From positions 62,001-126,000 of the forward strand of contig VWPU01011591.1 in the NCBI GenBank assembly GCA_013398955.1: a DNA stretch of 64,000 nt, written 5' to 3'. This stretch comes from Callaeas wilsoni (taxonomy: Eukaryota > Chordata > Aves > Passeriformes > Callaeidae). Position 1 is the stretch's first letter; the number at the start of each line of letters is the position of its first letter. Shown here piece by piece: positions 48,404 through 61,882 of this stretch. Made by a program: the position numbers and the translations under genes. The notes below the pieces were generated by a model. That model saw nothing but the letters and a program-made list of their open reading frames with translations, did not search any database and was not told the DNA's origin.

Positions 48404-51400
48404 AATTAGATGGATCAAATTTATAGATTAGGAACAAAAGTTAGAGGGAAGTCTAATAATACCATATTTCTGTATAATGCAAGTTTGGTGCATTGATAAT
48501 GGTTGAGGTTTTGAGGGAAGGTCTTTGAGATAAGAGTCTTATTTCCTAGTAAAATTCCTGCTATTTTTGCAAGAAACAAGACAAGAAACAATTGAAAGTT
48601 CAGGGTATTGACAGACACTGCGCAGCATGGACAGCAGATGTTTGCCAGAGAGGCAGAATAACTGGGAAAACAAATTTGCTTCATAGCCACAGTGAAAATC
48701 TTTGAGATGGATGTGAAAATGCATAAAATATAATCAAAAACTTTTGACTATACTGAACATATTAATTCTTTGCTGAATACCTGCAGGTGAGATCACAGAG
48801 TAGCTGCCAAGTGATGTAAACTGAACAGTGTTAAATTACCTAATTGCTCATGTACTTTGCTTATCTCCTTGTATTCACTCACGGCTGATAAGAAATTTTT
48901 ATTCATTCTATAAATGCAGTATGATCCTGTCAATCCAAGCATACTACTGTTTCAGATTTTAAATATTCAACTCTGTGAACTCTGTAAATGTATTCTGCCT
49001 ATATGTGGGGATGCCATCTCACCTTGGGCACTTCCCATGGCCAGCTCAGATATCCACCAGAGATCTGAGTGGGCTCTCTGTACACACAACAGTGACTCTG
49101 TGATGCCTTTGCTTCCTGCTCAGATGTACAAGCAGTAGCTGCCTGACTTAAGCATGAAACCTGAGGAACTCCACAGGTTTGGCAATCTCAATTCAGCTGG
49201 CAGCTTTTGCCCTCTTCCTTTTAGACTGCAGTGACCCTATTTTGAGGCAGTGGGACAGCTCAAATGTGGTGAAGGATTAGGACAATAAACGTCACCAGGT
49301 CAAAGGTTAAACCTGGGGAGGCAGTGATCCATGCAAAGCCATCTTTATGGGTCAAAAGTGTTCGCCCTCTTGGAGAAGGTGCTTTGCAATTTATAGGATT
49401 TCATCTGCACCCAGCAGGCTGAGAATGTTTATCTGGGGTCTAATACTTCAAATGCCAGCTGTCAAAGGAGCTAGTGGTTAAGGAGAGCAGTTTGTGGAGG
49501 CTTCTCTTCCTCATCACCCATCAACAGATCAGGTCCTCTTCCTGGGGAATAGGGAAGTAGTGTGATGCATGCAACGCAGAAGAATTGGCCCAAAAGGAAA
49601 CCAAGAAGCAAGGCTGGTCCTCAGGCCATGCCCCAGCTGCAGAGGGAAGAAGTGGGTGAGGAACAGGGTGAAGCAAAGCCAGCCTTTCTGAGCTGTATGC
49701 ACTGCCTCTGCATTGCCAGCTGTCCTCCAGCAGTAACCCAGGCACTGCCCTGCTTTGGGCAGCAGAATCTGGTGCTGCTTCTGCTTTACAAGCAGGAGGT
49801 CTTGGCTCCATCAGGCCAAGCTTCTCCACCTGCCCCAATGACAGTTACAGCTCCTGGGAAAATGAGTCATGTCTGTGTGGGCTGTCCCTTAGAGAGGCTG
49901 AGACCTTGCAAAGGTGGCCTCAGATAGAGGCCGAGTGACTTACAGCTGTGAATGGGAGTGTGGTTCTGAGAACAGCCTTGCCACATCTTTAACTCGTGAG
50001 AAATATTTTGGGGCTGCAAACTGGTTGTTTTGTTTGTTCCTGGAGCAATACCACTTGCCTTTCACACAGGGCCTGTGAAAAGCCTTGAACGAACCCTTTA
50101 GGTTTTCAATCGTGTTATTCACACCTTGGCAATATATGTGATTTCATTGCCCTTAATCAACAGAAGTGCTTGCCTGTGACAGTAAGTGATAAATAAAAAC
50201 AGAGTATTGATTATGAAAATCTGGTCTTCACTGGTAAACCTGTGAGCACTTATACACAAGGAAACCTACAGATTATAATAACCTCTCATTTTTAGCACAG
50301 AAATCTCAAAACATATCTCACAAGCACTTATGTAAATTGAATGTCTCTGCTTGTATGTTTGTTTCCCATCACTGTGCATATGAATTGGAAAATTTGGCTT
50401 TATACCCCAGGGCTCTCCTGACACCCTCATTGTCTGACATATTTATGTGAAAGTCTGGGAATTGAAAGGCTCGGAATGCACCTGAAATTTCAGTAATTAA
50501 CAGCAGAAATGTTGGCAAACCACTGAGCTGGAGAGAATAGGCAGGATGTCAACCTAAATAGCAGTCTGCTGTTTTAAAATACACAATTTTCAGCATTGCT
50601 GGGCATCATTTAAAACAAAAATTTACACAGTAGATATTAAAGATGCAGGTTATGGCTAGTTGTGTTCTTAAGCCTGTTAATATTACAGAATTATGCAGTG
50701 TCTGCATCTTATTGCTGATACTGCTGCACCTTTCTTTCTAGGCTCTTGTGTAACATACCCTGTATCCATTGCTGTTCAAATGACCGAGTCCAATCAGCAA
50801 AGTCTTTTGTAAAACAGGCTTTCAGGACTGCATTCTCTAATGAAAGTCTGTTTGTGTGTGTGCTCTCTGCAGTGCCTGTCTCTATTGTTGTGGAAGGATT
50901 AGTATTCCTATAGCATAGAGAAATTCAAACCAGCAGAGGGATCTGATTGTGCTAGGTGCTGTACAGTCACCTCTTCTTCAAAAGGCTGGTTAAGAGGAGA
51001 GATTACAGGTGGGAGAGAAATGACTGCTTTCCATAGACACTGCTGGTGAGGCAGCTTTTAGCTGGGAAAAGCTGGGGAGGTAGGAGTTGGTTTGATTCCA
51101 GTAGATTCACTGGGGCAACAGCTCTTTGCTTCCCGCTCCCTAATTTTGTAAAGCATGCTCAAGAAAAAAACATAGCTCAGAAGTTATTTAGCAACTGGCC
51201 TGCTTGTTTCCCACAGAAAGATCAGAAAACTTTTGAAAACAGCATTTGGCATAAGAAGGAACTTTGTTTACAATTTTTTGCTTCACATACAAGTTGTGAT
51301 AGAAAATGCATGAAAAACTCAGATGCCACAGTGACAAAGGAACACATTAGGAGGGCAAGTATTGGGGCAGCAGCCAATTGTGTTTTACTTAACTTAATTT

Positions 51401-52390
51401 CCTAAGTCAGATGCATTTGACAGCATTACCCCAGTAATGAGATGATGAAAAATTCACCAGCTGCTCCGCATTCTGAGAAACTACTTGGAGAATGGAGAAA
51501 AGTGTCACTTGGAGAAATCAGGTTTTGTTTGCCAACAATTTATGAACACGAATGGAGAAAAGGCCTCTCTTCTCTGGACAATTCTTTTGTAACCGATAAC
51601 TCAACTGCATCAAGTACCACACCACAATGCTATAACAACAGACATGCAGCTCATAATTTGTAGCTGAAATAAGGTCTGGACTCCTTTGTTTCTCCAAGAG
51701 TCAGCACGATCTAATTCACACCAGATTCCTATCTCTGCTATGTTAGCATGGAAATCAAATGCACTGCTTGTGCTGTGCCGCTCCCTTATTGCAGATGTAC
51801 CTTGCACGTGTAGTTTCACCAATGAGACAGCTGGCTAAGTAATTTTCCTCTTAATTAATCATCTCATATGCAAAGGAGGCCAGTTTATCATACCTTCTTC
51901 TCTTCTGACATATGTTTCACCACAGGATTCCTCCTGATGAAGCAGAAAACTTCACTTAAAATCTCAATGGGTTAAACTTGTTCTGCTGCATTGGAGTTTT
52001 AAAGAGATTTTTTTTCCTTTTCCACTGCCTCTCTTTTTCATCTTAACAGGGAAAAAAATTCAGTTATTTCTCGAGGGTCTCTACCTCTTTCTTCTTCAGA
52101 TAAGCCCTGAAACAGAGTTAAGCTTTTTATCAGTAAGTTGCAGGGGGGCTTTTGAACACACCCTCACACAGTTCTTTGTTATTGTGAGTGATAAATGGCT
52201 ATTTTACTGGGGACTGAATGTTTAAAATATCTAGTTTTATGAGGCAGTCCACACCATAAAGAACATGTGTGACAAGGTCACAGCCATGCAGGATCAGACG
52301 TCAAGTCCTTACATATGTGTAGGTGTTTAGAGTTGCAAGCAGAGACTTTTTAGTAACACAAAACCTAGAAAACGGGTTTGAATTCTGTCT
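48404..52390. other. Unique non-coding sequence
   Basis: No gene supported. Overlapping open frames at 49521-49927 on both strands lie in a GC-richer patch. The plus frame begins at an ATG after a GTG and gives about 120 codons with no domain. The 51046-51405 plus frame lacks an early ATG. Neither is called. Confidence 0.45.
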
Positions 52391-52462
52391 ATACACACAT
52401 ATATACACACCCAGAGTGTATGTATATACAATACACCCTATATCTGTATGCATGCATATACA
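52391..52462. repeat. Degenerate (CA)n/(TA)n microsatellite
   Basis: Alternating purine-pyrimidine sequence mixing ACAC, ATAT and GTAT units, including TGCATGCATATA. Open frames on both strands over it (52301-52553) are products of the repeat. Confidence 0.85.
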
Positions 52463-54291
52463 AAGACGTGTATTTATACCCACCACCCTTTCCACTACTT
52501 ATATGGCTTCATTTGTTCAGGTTTATATTCCTCTTCTAGCTCATCTGTGCTGAGAGAATTTGGTAGCTGCATCTTTAGAACAGTTTTCTAGAAACACTGA
52601 TCATATTAGTATATTCATACAGAAATTATAGTTATTATTTTAAAAAACTACCCTTCTTTGGAAACGGAATACTTACTGAAGAATCAATTCAATCATATTA
52701 CGTAATTTTGTGTCCCCCTCAAACAATTGAGAAGACTAGTTTGTACTGGAACAGATTTTACAGAATTATTAATCCAGTTTAACTTTTTTTTTGGTAGGCA
52801 AACTTCTCTGTTGTTCATCTCGTTTTCTTTGAAAAATGTTCTTACTAAGACAAAAACAAGATGCTTCTTGACTGCTAATTGGATGTTTCAAAAACTTCAG
52901 TCATTTAAGTAGGGATGGAAAAGCAGGTATTGATGGCTGACTTTAGATAAACCAAATAATCCTTAGGTAAGATGAAGAGACCACAAATCATTTAAACACA
53001 AGTGGTTAAAGAGTTACATATATGAATGAGTAGAGGGAAAAATATTTCTAGTGGATTGTGAAGAGTTACCATAAAAATGTAGTCATCCAAGAGCCCAGGA
53101 AACTAGTGTACATTTTCAAAAATTCCAATGTTTAAAATTATATGCTGGGTTTTTATATTTTATTTCTATTTTCTACAATATATTGTTGAATTCTGCTTTC
53201 AAGATTTTCTTAGCACGTATTAGGGCTAGAAATTTACTAATTTATTATGAAACAGTCTATTCTTTTATTTCCTGAAACTTTTATAACCAGCACTCATGAG
53301 CTAGCTGAGGCTGCTCGTCTAACTATCAATGGTTCATGCAAGTGTAATGAGCACAGTCCCAGTCCCGTCCAACGAAGGAAGCAGGAAATTAAATCCTTGA
53401 TGCATCTGTGGCCTCTCTCACACGTTGCCTCGTTCAGATATCCTCTGCACCTCCTAATCCTACCTGTCTGTCCCTTTCTTAGCCCACAAGTAAATGGTCA
53501 TATCTGAACACAGGAGAGAAACACAGGTCCCAGCTGTTAAATGCCATTTCCCCCCTTGTCTCAAGGACCTTCCACAGTGCTGGGAAGGAACAAAAGAACA
53601 GGACAGGAAGACATAGATCTTTCCCTGTCACCATATGGGCTGAGGCTTCATTTCCTTTGGGAGTTGCCCTCTCTTCCACTCTCCCTCTTCTCTACTGATT
53701 TCTCTTTGCTCTCTCATCTTCACAGCTTGCTGTGAAAAAGCATCTCCCCTCTCCAGATCTTTCCTGTCATCACACAGCAATTCTTATTTACAACTGAGAC
53801 ATGCTTTTTACATTCTGGATCACACGATTGGGAGAGATGATTATCGTCTGTCTCTCTTGAATTTCCATAATTACATCAATGGCCTTTGATTTTTGGACTC
53901 TATTACATAAAAATCCAGTTTTCTCCACACTGAACCCATAGGGACTTTTTTTCATATAAAGAATCTCTGCTACCAGTTACTAATGGCACTTAAGCCCTTG
54001 GTGGAAAGAAGGGCTATACACAGAATTTGGCTGTATCTCTCTACAGAAAACCCTGCATAAAGTGTGAGTACACCAGGAAACAAATCTGCAGTTGGGAACC
54101 AAGTTCCAGTTTCCCCTTTGCTTTGAGAAAAAAGTATTTCTTCACTCTTTTGCAAAACCACTCAGTGTGCTCTGAGCACTGTCACTTTTCCTGTTACTCA
54201 GCCTATCCCTGCTCCAGTCATGAAGAAGAGTGGAGTGAACAGTTTCTGCTTTCACCAAAGCCAAGAAGAACACCACCAGATCAGGGAGAAG
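52463..54291. other. Unique non-coding sequence
   Basis: No gene or repeat family recognised. AT-rich until about 53.2 kb, then pyrimidine-rich around 53.4-53.8 kb. Confidence 0.5.
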
Positions 54292-54422
54292 AAGGCCAGA
54301 TTGGCTGGGGCTTTGCACAACACAGTCTAGTGGAAGATGTTGCTGACTGCGGGGATGTGGTTGGAAACAGATGACCTTTAAGGCCCCTTCCAACCCAACC
54401 CATTCTATGATTATATGATTCG
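54292..54422 (+). mobile_element. CR1 LINE 3' end fragment
   Basis: Sense CR1 terminus: AAGGCCAGATTGGCTGGGGC, CAGTCTAGTGGAAGATG, ATGACCTTTAAGGCCCCTTC, CAACCCAACCCATTCTATGA and TTATATGATT. About 130 bp remain, 5'-truncated. The terminal repeat is nearly intact. Confidence 0.95.
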
Positions 54423-57400
54423 AAGGGTGCTTGGTAGGTCCTTCTCATGAAGGCTGTGTCCACCTAATGTGAAGAAACTAATTCTTTTGAAACCTTGCTG
54501 ATTGCCTTTGGCACTTTACCATCTCCCACTAAGAGCTGTCTACTTGTCATACCTACAGCTCAAGCAATAGGTAGTGACTGAATCCATGAACATCCTGAAC
54601 AAAATGAGAAATACCCTTCTATCTCACCTTTTCTATAGCTGAATAGGTCTGGTTCCTCAAAACACCTCTTCTCAAGTTAACCATCCCACACTCTGACCCA
54701 AGATCCTAGATCTGATTTGTACTTGCTGTACAGGGGACAACTTGAAATTACTTCAAATCCAAGCCATTACCACAAGGTTAGTGACACATGGTGACTTGGC
54801 ATGGTGAGAGATGGAAAAGATGGTGTTATACAGACCCCAAAAGAAGCTGGCTTTTTCATAGCCTTGATTATCTGAGTCATTCCTCTGTTTCCAGCTCTCC
54901 AATGTCTCCTTCCTACTCATGATTAATAGCAAGCTTTCCACTCACATCCTTCCCATTTCCTCTTGACAAAATACAGTCTTCTTCATTGCAAAAGTGTATC
55001 CTTTTTACTTTGTTTGGTCTGTAAATTTCTCAGGACAGAATGATCTCTCCTTCCATCTCCTTTCTAAACAAAAATGACCAAATAATTATTTGACACCTTG
55101 GTGGTCATGTGGCACTGGCCACATCTGTCTTCCCAAGTTACCTCATCAAGTTGTTGATTCTTAACAGAGATTTCAGCCTCCTGAAGCATAAAGATAAAAT
55201 GCAAAAACAAACCTTAGGTATGACATCAACTGGTAATGCATATCAAGTTGGAAGGACTTTAGGGGTTTCTCCTTGAAAATATTTTTCCCCTAAACACATT
55301 TATTTGTATTCTCTGAGATAGTCTCTAGACTGTGGAGATCAAAGAGAGCTGGAAATCCAGCATGGTTTTTAAGTGCTTTAAAGGTACCGTGTTTCAAAGC
55401 CACATGCCTGAACATTTAAGCACCATGGAAGAAATGAAGTAGCAGGTGGTAATACATGTAAACATGATTGTTCTAATCTTAATACTTTTCAATTTGTCAA
55501 AGCCTAACTGTGTGACAAAGAGCCAAAATAAAGGATGCTGTGTGCACATGCAGACACACACGAGAACATAAAACCCAAGGACACCAGCCAGCTTCAGGTT
55601 TTCCCTTTCAGCCACATTTCTGATCTTGTAAGTCATTTACAGTAACAAGGATGTGTATTTACCAGAGTTATGTGGAACCTGGCAAATCTAAGCATGGAGT
55701 GAGTGCTTCTTGGGAGATTTGAATACAGAAATGTAATTGCCTGCTGCACTGCTTTTTTGCTGAGGTAAAGAGTATAAAATGCCATCCACTGTAGAAGAGT
55801 GGTATATTGCAAATGTCTGCATATTGTGAATGTATATAGAGAGACACAGTCTATAATGTTCCTCACTTAGCAACTGAGACACTATAGAAATATTTTCAGG
55901 TACTTTCACAGAGTCAAAGTAATACAAAATGAGGCCATTTTTCTTTTTGTTGCTCCTAAAGAAATGACAAAATATTAAAAAGTGATGTCCACCAGATCTA
56001 ACCCCTTTCCTGCCATAAGTTTTGGTGCATGTTTTCTGCACAGTTCTAGCTGTAAACAGAAAGCTTCATCACCTGAGATCACCGAGGTCCTGGCCAAATA
56101 GTCAACCATTTCTGTGTCCTTCCCATTTCTGCAGAGTTTCTTGGGAAATGCTTTACTTATTACAAGCTGCCATTGCAGTGCTGAAATCAGTGTTGTTGAG
56201 ATACTTGTACCCTGGAACTTGAGATTGCTCACATTGATTTTATTGGACTTTTGTGCTGGTCACCCCAAGACAACTTTGTATCAGAATTTGCTGATTTCAG
56301 ATCTTAAGTTTTTAATACTACTCTGCTTCAAATACCTTGGTTTAGCTTACAGCAGCCTCATCTACTATCACCACAGTTTTAATGAAGGCAAAGTGATTTA
56401 TCGATGGTAACTAGAACTCTTGTAGGAAACACTATTGAAGACTGGGGGTAGTGGGGGGCAAATGAACTGATCTTGTATGCTCCCAAAGAAAACTTCCTGG
56501 TGATTCAAGGTTCTTGCACATTAAGAAAAGATGTCTATGGCTCCTGAGCTCATTCTCCCTGTGGATTAATGATCCATAAGGGACTCTTTGTATCAAGGAG
56601 GAGTAAATCACCCCTCCTGCTTTTGGCAGGCAGGAACATAACTGGGGAGATAAATGCTTCTACATTTCTCTGAACTTTGCTGTTGCTCCTGGGTAAAAGC
56701 TTTCCCCTTCTGGAATCCATTAAAATCTGTGAATCTCAGACAAAGACTCTTCTTCCTCCTCCCACGTTCTGTGTGAGAAGCTTAATCTCTGCATCCTGGG
56801 GACATAACCATTTGTGAGCTGGAAACAGAGCATGAGCTGAGTCCTTCTGCTCTCGAGGTACCTCCTCTGGCTTCCTTTGCTTGCAATGAATGAAACCTTT
56901 CATTTCAACAGCCTCTGACTTGTGTCAGAAGGTTCATGACCGACTGGAGCAACAATGGTTTGGCAGAGTGGTATGAAACTCTTTAAAATGTGGCATTGCT
57001 AAATAAGTAAAGATCAGCTTTAAACACAGGGGAGAAGGAGAGATGAGGTACAGCTACATGACACTGTTTTTAAGACAAAAATGCAGCCTGGACTTTTTCT
57101 CCCTATTCCTCTCCACAATTTGCATTTCCTTTAAGGAAAAGGTCATGCCTTCTTTCCCAGGCTGCTGCAAGCCTTACCCAGACAGGAAGCATCTCCTGTG
57201 TCCTGTTTTCTCCAGAGTCCAGTAGCAGAGCAGACAGGAGCGTAACTTCCACATTGCTGCTCCCACAGTGCTGTTTTTAAGCTGATTACCAAATCTCTGG
57301 GTGAATCTTCCCCCTGCTCAATCGCTGTGGAGCCCCAGGGCCTTGCAGAGCTGGCATCTGCTGAAGATGGCCAGAGGGAGAAATACAAGCTCCTCCCTTT

Positions 57401-60400
57401 GGAGGTCTGGATGGCTGTTTTTGTCAGATATGAAACTGCAGCAATTACTAGGAGGGAGAAAAGCACATGTTCTGTAATTGAAGATTGTGCCTGTGATTTA
57501 TTCCAGAGGAGAGGAGTATATTTTCCTCATTGAATGAGAAAAAGAGACTTGGAAACTGGAACATGTAGCACATGCCATTTTCCACCCAAGTGATTTCCTT
57601 CACAGCTCACACATGAGAAGAAGCTGTCAAACCCTAGGGGATCAACCTTCCCCAGTCATGCCCTGCTGCCTGCAGCACAAAGCAAGGTCCAGGACTTGTG
57701 GGTGGCTGAGGGAAGCCTGCCAGGTAAATACTGATAAATGTGGGTGTTCAGTTTTGCAATTGATTTTGTTTTCCACTATTTGGCACTTTAGGGCACCAAC
57801 TTGCTGTCTGTGGACATGAGCTCCCATATCCCTTAGAGGATCATTTCCTTCCACTCCCCCTCCACTAAAAATATCCTTGGTGAGAGGAGATGTAGCAAGA
57901 AATGCAAACTGTGCCTTAACAGCTGCAAAGCCATGGCACGTCAGCTGTAGCCGAGGGTCATATGTCTCTCCAGACTCCCAGGGCCACACACATCTGTCTT
58001 TTCCATTCCCCAGCCTTGCTGGGATGTTTCCAATCCATCTCCTAGCTAATGGGACTTGGTACCGATTTTCCCCATCCTTTGTTTCCCTGCCGTTGCACTA
58101 TGAATTGATGCTGTGGCATTACCAGAGCTGCCTGTGTGTCTCCCTTAGCCCTCACCAGCTGTTAGGTTACACCACTATTAACAAAAAGAGCCTTCCTTTC
58201 CCAGGGACATTGCCACCTCTTCCCATCAGAATCCATGACAAGCAATGGCCAGTGTGGGTTCAATCCTGATGGTGCTAGGTTTTCTTGACTAACCAGGACT
58301 TAAAAGCTTTTTCCTCTCTGCCCATGGAAGTGCTGCACTGAGCATGGAGCTGATGGGCCGTCTTACCCGCTAGAGCCACTAGCAGATGCTTAATGGAGAG
58401 TTAAAGCACAGGCCAACCATCAAGGGATCTGAGGAATGGGAAAGTTTGGAGCCAGAATTAGTAATTCAGTGTTTAAATGGTTGCCTTGGGATATAAAAGC
58501 TTTTGCATTTACCAGAGTTTCTCATATGAAATACTTTAACCTTCTGCTCACATCCAGACTCAGCGCTTGGCGGGACTGAGCCTTGTCTGCTGCTCTTCTT
58601 GACTGAGCTCTTTTAACTTGTAGTTGAAAGAATTCAACCTTTGAAGCGCAGCATTACTGAATGCACAGCTGGTGGCAGGGAGCAGGGACCTCCTCTGTCC
58701 AGCTCTCCCATGTAACCCCAGTGCCTTCAGGAGCATGTGACCATGACTTTATCATTTTGTGCCCTCCATCTGTGCAGCAGGTGCCCACCCCAGCAATGAT
58801 AAAGGCTTTTGTCTGAAGCCAGGTGTGCAACCCAGCACAGCACAATGGTGTTGGTAAGCCTAGGCCCTGTTTTGGAATGCAGCCAGGGTGGGGAACAGCT
58901 CTTCTTCCCTCCTCATTAAGCGGAGCTCCTACTTGACAGGCAAAAATATCCAGTGTAAGGTTTTAAAGAGTTAAAGCCAGACTTCTATGTATGACCCTTC
59001 TTTATAAAGCGTGTGCATCTTCTAGGGAGCACTTCTTTCTGGCTGTGTCCTAAAGGGACTCTCAAGAGCAAAGAAGCTAGAAAGACAAGCCTTAGAGCTC
59101 CTGCCTGTGTATTTAACACTCGTGGGTGTAGCAGGGGCACAGGGAAAGACTGCCACGTCTCATGAAAGTAGCCTAGTGGATTTAGAAAGACAGACATTCA
59201 GGTCTTATGGAAGAAGAAATTAAATTTGACAGAGGCCCTGTAAAGGTGGGGCCTGTGGCCTGTTTCACCCACTTCTTTAAGTTTTCTATTTCATCTATAC
59301 AGACAGAACCAAAAAAAATGTAGAAAGGAAGTGGGCTTTACTCTTCTATTGTAACAGATACATACTTGTGTCCAAGCCTTGCCATGGCATGAAGTACAGC
59401 ACAGCTCCCCCTGAAATAAACTGCAGCTCACACATATCTCAGGGTGGAACTTGGCTCTTAAACAAAATTTAATGGGAGTCTGCTCTGGCTGAACTCTGCT
59501 TATGACTTCATATTTTCCAGGGCTGTGCTACTGCTGTTGGCTTGTTCATTTTTCTTTCTTTTTTTTTTTTCATTGTCTTTATACTAATAGGTGTTTCAGT
59601 GGGATAACTTGACCTTATGAGACTGTTCTAAAGCATACTTCTCTGGAGGCAGTGGTAAATAGTTTTGATATATTATGAAAGAGCTTTGAGAAATTTGCTG
59701 GCTCTCTCATGACTGCTTGAGAAGGCAGACTTTTGCAACCTGTTAGGCAGCATCAACTGGTGAATTAAACTGGGATGTTGGAAAGCAGAGAGTGGACAGA
59801 GGCGATATGTTATGTTCCTGGCTTGACTCTCTAATGTTTCTCATTCTCATAAAATGGAGTTTTCAAAACTTTCACCATTGGCCCAACTGAGCAGGTGGAA
59901 TGCGTGAGAGAACCGATTTCAAAGGAAGCAGAAGCAGTTTAGCAGTGAGAGCTTTTGCGAATCCCGCCGTGTATGTGAACCACTTGGTGTTTCACTTTGT
60001 GTGTCGGGACAGTGCCCTGCTCTGAGCCAGCAGGGCCAGCAGGAGCTGCTGCTGCCGCTGCTTGCAGAGTCCCATCGCTGCTGATGCAGCTGTGGAAGAG
60101 CAGCACCCCTGAAGGAAGGATGGCACAAGGTAACAGCTCTGCCCCAGGGTCCTGATTTTGACAGCTGAGGGAGGGGCCCGATTTCTTAGTGCATTCCAAA
60201 ATTATCTTACATAGGGAATACCAAGCCCAACTTTTTCCATGGCCTTCTAGAGCCACTGTAGTTCAAATGAGTCACTGGACTGCGAATGTCTGGAGTTCTC
60301 TGCTCTGCTCAGAGCACTCTGCAAAGGAAGTCTCCAGCTTTAACCAGCTACTTTTCTCTTCATGTTTTTCTTCTGGGGAACTTGTTTTTCCTGCATGTAG

Positions 60401-61181
60401 ATTTGTGATGTATTTCAACCACCCAAAAGAGCATTCCTGTTTTTTGCCCTCTCTGTCCACACCTAGTAAACCTCTCCCTGTTAATGGATCAGCTGACAGT
60501 CAGACTACAGGTTGACTTGGATCAATTTGCCAATAAGTAAATGGCCCTCTAAGTAAACAGTAAATATGAGTAAATAAGGAAATATTAAATGGAGGAAGGG
60601 GCTTTCCTTTTGGTGAGCTGGTTTTCTGCTGGATCAGCTTGGAAGGAAAATGTTTAGGAACAAGAATGCCCTTTGCTGCAGGAATGTAGCAGCCGGCTCA
60701 AATCACAACAATTCACTGTCAGTTTTCCTGCATGGATATTTCATACACTTAGGAGCAGCCCAAAGGCTTTATGGTAAGTGAAAAATATGTTGGTCAGAGA
60801 AGTACCATAGCAAGCATTTGTTGCTATTGAAAACTACTAGACCATATTTCTTTGCTTAATGACACACATTAATCCTCCATTGAAATTTCCAGGGCTGTCC
60901 AAGCTGGATCTGGCTTCAAAGGTTTAAAATACAGTCCAAACTATAAAAATGTAGCATTCTGACCAAAAAAAGGAACAGGAAAAAAAAGTCTCAGCAATGT
61001 TCCTTTGTTTTTTTCCTTTGCTGTTTAAATTACTAAGGATGTCATCTACAAGCTTTGAAATGGTTTCAAAAACATGGCATTTTTTAAATTGGTAACCAAA
61101 ATATGAATATTATCCAAGTACCCACTGCTACTTCTGTTTTCAGTCCAGTTTTCTAATGAAATGAGTCTTATGTGTTCCTGC
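54423..61181. other. Unique non-coding sequence
   Basis: No gene supported. GC-richer patches at 57.2-58.3 kb and near 60.0-60.15 kb carry overlapping open frames on both strands (up to 130 codons at 57877-58269) with no domain. A short phrase at 55245 (CAAGTTGGAAGGACTTTAG) is CR1-like but isolated. Nothing else recognised. Confidence 0.45.
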
Positions 61182-61222
61182 TGTCTATCTGTCTGTTTAA
61201 TCATCTATTCATCCATCTGCCA
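61182..61222. repeat. Degenerate (TCTA/TCTG/TCCA)n tetranucleotide tract
   Basis: About 40 bp of diverged four-base units such as TCTA, TCTG and TCCA. Too decayed to be a useful marker. Confidence 0.6.
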
Positions 61223-61816
61223 CTTCTCATCAAGAACTTTTGGGTCCACTGACCAGTTTCAACTAGATTTGAAAGAGAAACAAAACTCTCAGAAATTATA
61301 ATAATTTTCCAGGTTGCCTGAAAGTCAACACTATCTACAGAGAGCCATTCAAGTGCACAGTAACGCAAAAAGGACTCCTTATTAGGAGCTTAAACTAAAT
61401 TAAGTCCTTTTCTGCTTAGGAATGTAGTAATATCAAGTTTTGGCACGATTAGTTTCCTTCCATAAACGTGACTCCAACTTAACAGGCAAAACAAAGAGAG
61501 CAAGACCCCGTCCAAGCACCTACAGGACACATCAAGCCTTTCTGACCAGAGCACGTCGAAAGCTCTGCAGAAAAAGGGTCTCACTACCTCATAGCGAGGT
61601 TCAGCATTCAGCACAAGCTTTGGAAAGGGATGGTTAAGCAGTGCTAACAATAATGTTTGGGATTTATTTTCCCTAATTATAGACTCTAGAAATCTAGGCT
61701 TCTTTACGCTATTCTAAGTTTCCTTATTGGTTGATGGGAAGGAAATTCCCACACCATACTCTAGGATTCACTATACTGTGTGGAGGCTGAATAGATCTTC
61801 TTGCAAGAAGGCATGT
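61223..61816. other. Unique non-coding sequence
   Basis: No gene or repeat family recognised. Two opposed short open frames at 61390-61650 have no domain. Confidence 0.5.
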
Positions 61817-61882
61817 CAGAACAGAACAGAACAGAATAGCCCCAGCTGGAAGAGACACAGTTATCATCTCGGCCAACTGCCT
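61817..61882 (-). mobile_element. Possible CR1 3' remnant with a (CAGAA)n run
   Basis: CAGAACAGAACAGAACAGAA leads into TAGCCCCAGCTGGAAGAGAC and ATCATCTCGGCCAACTGCC. These echo the antisense CR1 phrases AGAATAG…TTGGAAGGGAC and ATCATCTAGTCCAACTGCC. The run of CAGAA could be an expanded form of the terminal repeat. Short and diverged. Confidence 0.45.

Noticed and set aside
55240..55270. CR1-like phrase CAAGTTGGAAGGACTTTAG
   Set aside because: Isolated match of under 20 bp with no flanking CR1 sequence or terminal repeat.
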